A stretch of DNA of 64,000 nt from NCBI GenBank assembly GCA_964017155.1, contig OZ024862.1:26755433-26819432 (forward strand), written 5' to 3'. The notes below the pieces were generated by a model, which did no database searches, had not been told where the DNA came from, and worked only from the letters and a program-made list of their open reading frames with translations. The stretch comes from Oasisia sp. SBJ-2009 (lineage: Eukaryota; Annelida; Polychaeta; Sabellida; Siboglinidae). Made by a program: the position numbers and the translations under genes. Below, in pieces: positions 58,041-64,000 of the stretch (its first letter is position 1; each line of letters opens with the position of its first letter).

Positions 58041-58208
58041 CTAATTTTATACGCTTGGTTGATATCCTTTATGTAATTCAAAGATGAGTAAATACATGCA
58101 TTGCAAGACAGCATTACTACATTGATTATGCACATTTTCTTTATTCCAAGATGACACATAGTCATTATTATGTATTCGGCACAACTTAAAAATAAAACAA
58201 CCTCTTTT

Positions 58209-58306
58209 GTGCGTTGTATTACCTAAGTGTAATGCCTTCGTCATCCGTTTAACATTTTAATACATTCCACCCCCGTGTCGGTCGCTCAAATCGCAACTGG
58301 TTTACT
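58209..58306 (+). repeat. Direct repeat, copy 2 of a pair
   Basis: GTGCGTTGTATTACCTAAGT, AATGCCTTCGT and CCCCGTGTCGGTC match 57956-58040. Confidence 0.65.
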
Positions 58307-58920
58307 CGAGTATTTATTATTGTTATTACAATTCGTTCCGAAACTCGCGAATTGACAATAAAAATGTATACAACACATCACTAAAGCATAAACCGGTACT
58401 GTCAAGTGTTAAGCATTACGTGATGACGTCCTGCGGTAACTCGCTGTTGTATGGCACAGTTATTGTTAGACATAACACACGCATAATCTCATATTCTCAA
58501 AAATTGATGTAATAAATGCTAATCACTGCATAAAGATGTCACAATAAATACGTGCCACCAATTTATGGTGTTACGTAGCAACTCAACGTCTTGGGTACAA
58601 ACTCAACTTATTGAATAACGACTCAACAAAGCAGGTGGCATAAGAACCACTACCATTGTTTACAAGACAAAGAAAAAAACACAAACAGACAACGCCAAAC
58701 TGACCTCATACTACACAACACTTACATACACAACTACCACAACTTACGTAAGTGAGATTCAAACTATATTGATGTTAGATATATTATAAAAAGAATCGCA
58801 AACGTCATAATTATATTGCCCAATTTTTACAGCTCAATATATTACAGTAACAATGCTGATTGTCCATATTCACGTCACGTGGCATACATATTGATAGGAC
58901 GTTATACGTTTTGACCATGG

Positions 58921-61173
58921 TTGAGATCAAAAGTGGCTTTCAGAATACGACAAAAGCACAACAGGCAAGGGACAAATAAGCCGACCAAGCTCAACACTGC
59001 AAAACTAAGTACCATCAGCCATAGGGAGAGTTTTGAGCAGGAGATGGACAGTGCTCTCGCCCATTGGGAGGAGAAGGAAAACTCAACACCAGACGAGGAA
59101 TGGGCAGCTCTGCAGCAGGTTGTGTACAACACAGCCAAGACATATCTTGGCAAGCCGGACAGAAAACACCAGGACTGGTTCGACCCCAACGACCAGGAGC
59201 TACAGACTTTTATGAGCAGAAGAGATCAAGCCCACCAGAGAGTGTTGCAAACCAGGAGTACTAGATCCACCACTGCAGCATACAAAGATGCCTGCAGACT
59301 GCTACAAAAACACACCCGTGCACTGAAGTCGGACTGGTGGGAAAGGAAAGCAGTGGAGCTGCAGAGAGCTGCCGACAGTAACAACATGAAGGGCTTCTAC
59401 AATGGACTGAAGGAAGTGTGGGGACCCAAAAAGAAGGGACCTGTTCAACTAAAATCAACAGACGGAATGGAAACCTTCTCTGACAGCAAGAGAGTTGTGG
59501 CAAGATGGAGTGAACACTTCCAGAAGCTACTCAACGTCCCTGGCGACATAGATCACGAAGCTCTGGACAACATCCCGCAGCGCATTACCAAGACAAGCCT
59601 TGATGAGATTCCAACTATGGATGAGATGGCTAGAGCAATCGCCAGCCTGAAAGATGGCAAAGCACCTGGAGGAGATGGAATTCCTGCAGAAGTATGGAAG
59701 CATGGAGGAGACAATCTGTTCAGCAGACTGCACCAACTAATCACCAATGCATGGGAGATGGGTTCTGTACCACAAGCATGGAAGGATGCAAGCATTATAA
59801 CCATCTACAAGAAAGGTGATCGAACAGACTGTGGGAACTATAGAGGAATCTCTCTTCTTTCCATAGCAGGCAAGATCTTCGCCAGGATCCTCCTCAACAG
59901 ACTATCTACCCACCTAACACCAGAGGTAGTTCCGGAGACACAATGTGGCTTCAGAGGTAACCGGAGCACCGTGGATATGATATTTTGTCTCCGACAACTA
60001 CAAGAAAAGTGCATTGAGCAGGACCGACCACTGTACATGGTATTTGTCGACTTCAGTAAGGCGTTCGATACAGTTGGGAGGACCGGACTATGGCAGCTAC
60101 TGAAGAAGTATGGCTGCCCAGAGAAGTTCACAACAATGATCGAGGCACTACATACCGGAATGATGGCGACTGTTAATGTTGGAGGGGAAGTCTCGGAATC
60201 GTTCAGGGTCACAAATGGGGTCAAGCAAGGCTGTGTACTGGCGCCCACGCTCTTTTCCATCTTCCTATCAGCAATGCTCGACAATGCTTTCCGAGACATG
60301 GGGGATGGCATCTACATACAGTCCAGACAGAGCGCTGACCTATTCAATGTCGCACACTTCAGAGCGAAGACCAAGACTACACGGATACTGATGAGGGAGC
60401 TGCTATTCGCAGATGACAGTGCACTGGTTGCACACTCTGCTGAAGAGATCCAGAAAATAGTGGATGCTTTTTCCAATGCGTCAAAGAAGTTCGGCCTGAA
60501 GATTAACATCAAGAAGACCGAGGTGCTGTACCAACCCAACTCTACAAGAACCCGAGAGGAGGATATCATGGTTGATGGAAACAAGCTGAACTCTGTTATG
60601 GAATTCACCTACCTCGGAAGCACTATATCAAGTGACGGATGCATTGACGATGAAATACAGAGGAGGATGGCCAAGGCTAGTGCATCTTTCGGCCGACTAC
60701 GCCAGAGACTCTGGAACAACCACCATGTGTCCATGCGGGTTAAAGGCAAGATATACCGTGCAATTGTGCTGTCCACCCTCCTATACGGAGCCGAGGCCTG
60801 GACAGTGTACAGACGACAGGTGAAAAAGTTGCATGCCTTCATGATGCGACATCTGCGTTCGATCATGAGGATAACCTGGATGGACAAAGTGACAAACAAG
60901 GAAATACTCGAACGGACAGGGCTGCCATCTATGGAAGATCTTCTGATCAGAAAGAATCTCCGGTGGACTGGACACCTCATGAGGATGTCATCAGACAGGC
61001 TACCGAAGCAGGTTCTCTACTCCCAACTGTCTTCTGGTCAGAGAAAGAGAGGGCGCCCTCGTCTCCGGTTCAAAGATACCATCAAGAGAAACCTGAAGCT
61101 GAGAGACATAAAGATCGACTCCTGGACATCACTCTCACAGCAGAGAGACAAATGGAGAGCAAGAGTCAAGTGA
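58921..61173 (+). CDS. LINE reverse transcriptase, truncated at the N-terminus
   Basis: Open frame of 750 codons with no ATG start of its own (the first codon here is TTG, inside the lost endonuclease). Reverse transcriptase motifs in order: DGKAPGGDGIPAEVWKHGG, KKGDRTDCGNYRGISLL, VDFSKAFDTVGR, VKQGCVLAP and the catalytic LLFADDSA. Then come GLKINIKKTEVL, FTYLGSTISSDG and a C-terminal LRWTGHLMRM...RGRPRLRFKD region ending at TGA 61171. All catalytic residues remain and the frame is undisturbed, so insertion was recent. Without the endonuclease it is not an autonomous element. Confidence 0.85.
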   Translation: MRSKVAFRIRQKHNRQGTNKPTKLNTAKLSTISHRESFEQEMDSALAHWEEKENSTPDEEWAALQQVVYNTAKTYLGKPDRKHQDWFDPNDQELQTFMSRRDQAHQRVLQTRSTRSTTAAYKDACRLLQKHTRALKSDWWERKAVELQRAADSNNMKGFYNGLKEVWGPKKKGPVQLKSTDGMETFSDSKRVVARWSEHFQKLLNVPGDIDHEALDNIPQRITKTSLDEIPTMDEMARAIASLKDGKAPGGDGIPAEVWKHGGDNLFSRLHQLITNAWEMGSVPQAWKDASIITIYKKGDRTDCGNYRGISLLSIAGKIFARILLNRLSTHLTPEVVPETQCGFRGNRSTVDMIFCLRQLQEKCIEQDRPLYMVFVDFSKAFDTVGRTGLWQLLKKYGCPEKFTTMIEALHTGMMATVNVGGEVSESFRVTNGVKQGCVLAPTLFSIFLSAMLDNAFRDMGDGIYIQSRQSADLFNVAHFRAKTKTTRILMRELLFADDSALVAHSAEEIQKIVDAFSNASKKFGLKINIKKTEVLYQPNSTRTREEDIMVDGNKLNSVMEFTYLGSTISSDGCIDDEIQRRMAKASASFGRLRQRLWNNHHVSMRVKGKIYRAIVLSTLLYGAEAWTVYRRQVKKLHAFMMRHLRSIMRITWMDKVTNKEILERTGLPSMEDLLIRKNLRWTGHLMRMSSDRLPKQVLYSQLSSGQRKRGRPRLRFKDTIKRNLKLRDIKIDSWTSLSQQRDKWRARVK

Positions 61174-61214
61174 TGGAAGCAGTCTTTGTCGCTTCGCGAC
61201 CGACAGCATGATGA
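58921..61214 (+). mobile_element. 5'-truncated LINE (RTE-like), intact RT frame
   Basis: A non-LTR element that starts abruptly inside the last residues of its endonuclease (LRSKVAFRIRQ) and keeps an open reverse-transcriptase frame. A short 3' UTR follows, ending in a GATGATGATG tail as in RTE-type elements. 5' truncation is usual for incomplete target-primed reverse transcription. The clade is a judgement from the C-terminal domain and tail. Confidence 0.8.
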
Positions 61215-61417
61215 TGATGCTTCCACAGCATACGACAACCATTGTGTGTTACCTGTTCGTGCACAATCCCCATAGGCCCAGACAAAGACTCAAGAAAGGA
61301 CTCGTCTGATTGTCGTCTGGTTGTGAAAGGGCCAAGAACTTCCCGTGTACGCATAATTATGTTTGTAAAATATCAATACAGTATTCATGAAAATGTTCAT
61401 CAAATTGGAAGAATAAA

Positions 61418-61600
61418 ATGTTCAAACAAGATTTCGTACTTCACAACTAATAATTGTTTACTGACATCGACGTTTCGACCACCATCGGTGGCCTTCTTCA
61501 GGTGAAGATACTGTCCCTGATGAAGACCACCGATGGTTGTCGAAATGTCGGTGTGAGTAAAAAAACGTTACTTGTGAAATAAGAAATCTTGTTTGAACAT
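61418..61600. mobile_element. Foldback element with about 85-base inverted repeats
   Basis: The left arm (ATGTTCAAACAAGATTTCGT then GACGTTTCGACCACCATCGG) and the right arm (reverse complement, with TTGTTTGAACAT at the end) enclose almost no unique centre. Lies just downstream of the M13 peptidase stop. A related fragment (ACGTTTCGACCACTATTG) lies at about 33942. Confidence 0.75.
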
Positions 61601-61726
61601 GTCGCTACATTAGATTTTCATGCAGCTGCCACTTAACGCAATAGTTCATTATTGCTAAGCTCTGTCGTAAATGGTTCCGTCGACGTCTGTGTGCATCGAC
61701 CCGTGGCATCGTAGTTCGCCCTTCTC

Positions 61727-61826
61727 TCACCAGACTTCGCACTTTTTGGCGGGATTCATCCTGGTGCCTACCGTACAGTTGTAGGCACGTGCGAAATCTT
61801 TGGAGTTTGACAGAGTACCGATTACT
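61727..61826 (-). CDS. M13 peptidase last coding exon
   Basis: Acceptor CTACTTTTCAG, phase 2. [20 protein letters not shown] then [12 protein letters not shown] and TGA (61727-61729). Confidence 0.94.
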
Positions 61827-63421
61827 CTGAAAAGTAGACACGACAATAATAATAAGAACAGTAGTTTCTTTTAAACATGTTAATTGTAACGTCCATATTC
61901 CGGAAGGACACACACCCACCAGTCACACCGGATAGGGCGTAGCAAATCGCTGGATAAGTCCAGACAGCAACCGGGAGACTGGGCAGAAATCGTTTAATCC
62001 AACATCGCACATTAGGACATTTAAGTGATTGTTTTGTTTCTACCATTATGCACTTTTTTATTTATGTATCGCATCATATACACATCAACAGTCCAAATAT
62101 TTAATACCACAACAGTCTGGCCGTAGTGGGAGACCGAAGCCCTTGTATGAGGGTGGCAATTAACGAGGCGGGGCGCTCAGTAAGAGAACTACCCTACTGT
62201 ATGCTATGTACGTACTCCATACATGCAAACATGACCAGTTTTACTAGAATTTAACTTCAAGGCTGCATTAAAAATTCACCTATTTACTACGACCTACACC
62301 AATTAAATGGCTGCTGAAACGTTGTTATTATAACTTGTTCATAGTCCTGTCCGGTTAAAACTGAAAAGTACTTACTTTACTTTGATAATTGTCATAATTT
62401 TTATCCACGGATGTTTACACGGCGTAGTTATCTTATCTTAATTAATTTATTTATTTATTTGTTATACGTATTTATGTTTATTATTATTATTAAAATCTGT
62501 AAAATGTTTACTATTTATATTGTAGTTTCAATGTAATATGTAACGCACTGTTTGCGCTGTGGATATATGCGCTATATAAAATAAAATAAAGATTTAAACT
62601 ATTATAGTTTTAAATTTACTCACATTATAAATTATCCCAATTGAAATTATTATAGTTTGTCCGGACTGCCATCTATGCAACTTGCTTCAAGTAGGTCTAC
62701 TAGAAATAGAAGTCGTACCTGAACCGTCCAGGAGTGTGTTCGTCGGTTTGTAGGAGCTCTCTGGCATCCGCGTCCTTCACCGTACCACACCACAACTGGG
62801 AAACAACGCAGATACATCAGATATGTTAACTGCTACACGGCCAAGTACAAGAACACAATAGCGCACAGACAGTTCTGACAGAAGAGAGCACAAGCTGAGC
62901 AAAACGTCCTAAATCCCGTCCTCAATAAGATGAGTTTGATTTGATACAGACGTACATTTAAATGAAAACATCACACTGCAAGATAGGAGCTAAACTACTG
63001 TAATAAGCACAGATCGTTGTTCATACATGTAGTGGATAAATATAATGTTGAAAATAAAATGCAGTCTTGCGTGAATTTACATGAAATATTACTACTGAAC
63101 ATCGTTTCATGCAATGAGTTGCTAGCCTACATCAGTTAGTGACAACATTTGGTTATCGAAAGGGAAAGTAGGAATAAACAGGACATAGGACTTCATCCAC
63201 TTTAAATATCCCTCCTAAAATATGACTGCGCAAGAGGTTAACGGATAGATAGTGAAATAACAAAATTAATTAAATTGAAAGAGGTATCCCTAAGTAAGCC
63301 GTTTAGGTGCTTCACCCTACAGTCACTCACCTGGGCAAAACTTAGGAAGAACAACTGGTTGTTGTTTAGGTTGAGAACAGGAAGTACATCTTCTTCACGG
63401 TCCTGTCTTGAGACCCAGTTC
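61727..63421 (-). CDS. M13 metallopeptidase (neprilysin/endothelin-converting-enzyme family), last three coding exons
   Basis: M13 enzymes are membrane-anchored zinc ectopeptidases that inactivate or process small extracellular peptides. Only the C-terminal 89 residues are in the window. Three minus-strand exons join in phase: [33 protein letters not shown] then TPGRF, and [20 protein letters not shown] then [10 protein letters not shown] and stop. The QLFF..FAQ.WC, D.H.P..FR.IG, MNP..KC.VW blocks and the terminal C-x-V-W are diagnostic. The zinc site (HExxH) and rest of the gene lie beyond the right edge. NEP, NEPL and ECE subfamilies cannot be separated from this piece. Confidence 0.92.
62225..62600 (+). 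mobile_element. LINE 3'-end remnant in M13 peptidase intron
   Basis: [16 protein letters not shown] and stop, then an AT-rich 3' UTR ending GTAACGCACTGTTTGCGC...GCGCTATATAAAATAAAA. Same signature as at 19005-19390. Confidence 0.6.
62719..62795 (-). CDS. M13 peptidase penultimate exon
   Basis: Acceptor TTGTTTCCCAG, donor TTCAG/GTACGA, phase 0 to 2. [20 protein letters not shown] then TPGRF. Confidence 0.93.
63331..63421 (-). CDS. M13 peptidase exon (third from last)
   Basis: Acceptor TAGGCCTACAG, donor CCAG/GTGAGT, phase 2 to 0. [20 protein letters not shown] then [10 protein letters not shown]. Confidence 0.92.
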
Positions 63422-63601
63422 CTGTAGGCCTACAACCGACCAACTGTTAACAGAGACAGTCCGAGGTAATGCGTTGCTAAATAAAACATTAATGGAGGAT
63501 ATTTTCGTAATCCGCGTGTTGTAAATTTATTTCGCCATGAAACGTGAAAACTCTTTGTTATCGCTGTGATTCGTGATCAGGTGCAACAGCGTAACACGTG
63601 G

Positions 63602-63661
63602 TTTAAAATATATTTTCCTTGTGAACCATGATGGAAGTTCACAAGGAAAATATATTTTAAA
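63602..63661. repeat. Perfect palindromic hairpin, 25-base arms
   Basis: TTTAAAATATATTTTCCTTG/TGAAC (63602-63626) is exactly reverse-complemented at 63637-63661 around a 10-base spacer. In the M13 peptidase region. Confidence 0.9.
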
Positions 63662-64000
63662 TAATGCTTTCTTCGTGATATTGACGACAGGTGATTAGAA
63701 AAAATCTACCTTTATGCAGATTTCTGCTCACAAAATATATTTATACCACCAAACTGCAAAATATAACAATTTAAACAAGAAATGTAATATTTCCTATGAA
63801 AGGTGAAAACGCGAAAATTCCCCACGTCAATCACTTGTTTTTGTGGATCCGAGTACCCGATGTTCTAAAAGATGGATTGAAATACAGTCACTCCCAATTC
63901 CATACAGATTCAAATTAACACGTTTTGAAAAAATGATGATGCTAGATGTTTACGATAATGTTTTAATTACATGCGTTTAGTTTGGATGGGTATTCAGTTA

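Larger units (their letters stand above)
54561..58919. other. AT-rich intergenic sequence with short repeats
   Basis: No gene recognised. Holds the nine-copy motif repeat at 55327-55516 and a direct repeat pair at 57956-58040 and 58209-58306. Confidence 0.5.

Overview
The window is animal nuclear DNA: AT-rich, intron-rich, with long introns, GT-AG splicing, microsatellites, tRNA-derived SINEs and non-LTR retrotransposons. The protein repertoire (DIS3L2, CNEP1R1, NCOA5, an M13 neprilysin-like peptidase) and the repeat content suggest an invertebrate bilaterian, plausibly a marine lophotrochozoan such as a mollusc. The phylum is inference, not shown. All gene models were assembled by eye from reading frame, splice-site phase and family resemblance. 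Long open frames in this window are mostly retrotransposons; the cellular genes are split into exons of 31-395 coding bases.

Layout. Positions 240-853 (minus) hold two putative 5' exons of an unidentified gene leaving the left edge. About 1540-5424 is a near-intact CR1-type LINE with an SGNH-esterase ORF1 and an endonuclease/reverse-transcriptase ORF2. Positions 8041-28421 (plus) are DIS3L2 in 25 coding exons, a 3'-5' exoribonuclease for uridylated RNAs. Positions 32501-39510 (minus) are CNEP1R1 in six exons, the membrane regulatory subunit of the lipin phosphatase CTDNEP1. Positions 40715-48161 (plus) are NCOA5 in nine exons, with an RRM, an anticodon-binding-like domain and an LxxLL motif. 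About 48.2-58.9 kb has no recognised cellular gene. A 5'-truncated LINE with a 750-codon open frame fills 58921-61214. The last three coding exons of an M13 peptidase (61727-63421, minus) enter from the right. CNEP1R1 and NCOA5 are head-to-head; DIS3L2 and CNEP1R1 are tail-to-tail. These genes act in different processes (RNA decay, lipid phosphatase control, transcription/RNA binding, extracellular proteolysis), so no shared pathway is implied.

Most notable. (1) Five tandem arrays abut splice sites. Two minisatellites in DIS3L2 are built from the exon end plus its splice donor, so one intron carries about 23 copies of an exon/donor junction and another about 26. Three further arrays run into splice acceptors. 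(2) The CR1 ORF2 has no ATG upstream of its endonuclease domain and lies -1 to ORF1. A canonical in-frame T TTA AAC slippery heptamer sits directly before the ORF1 stop, which suggests programmed -1 frameshifting.
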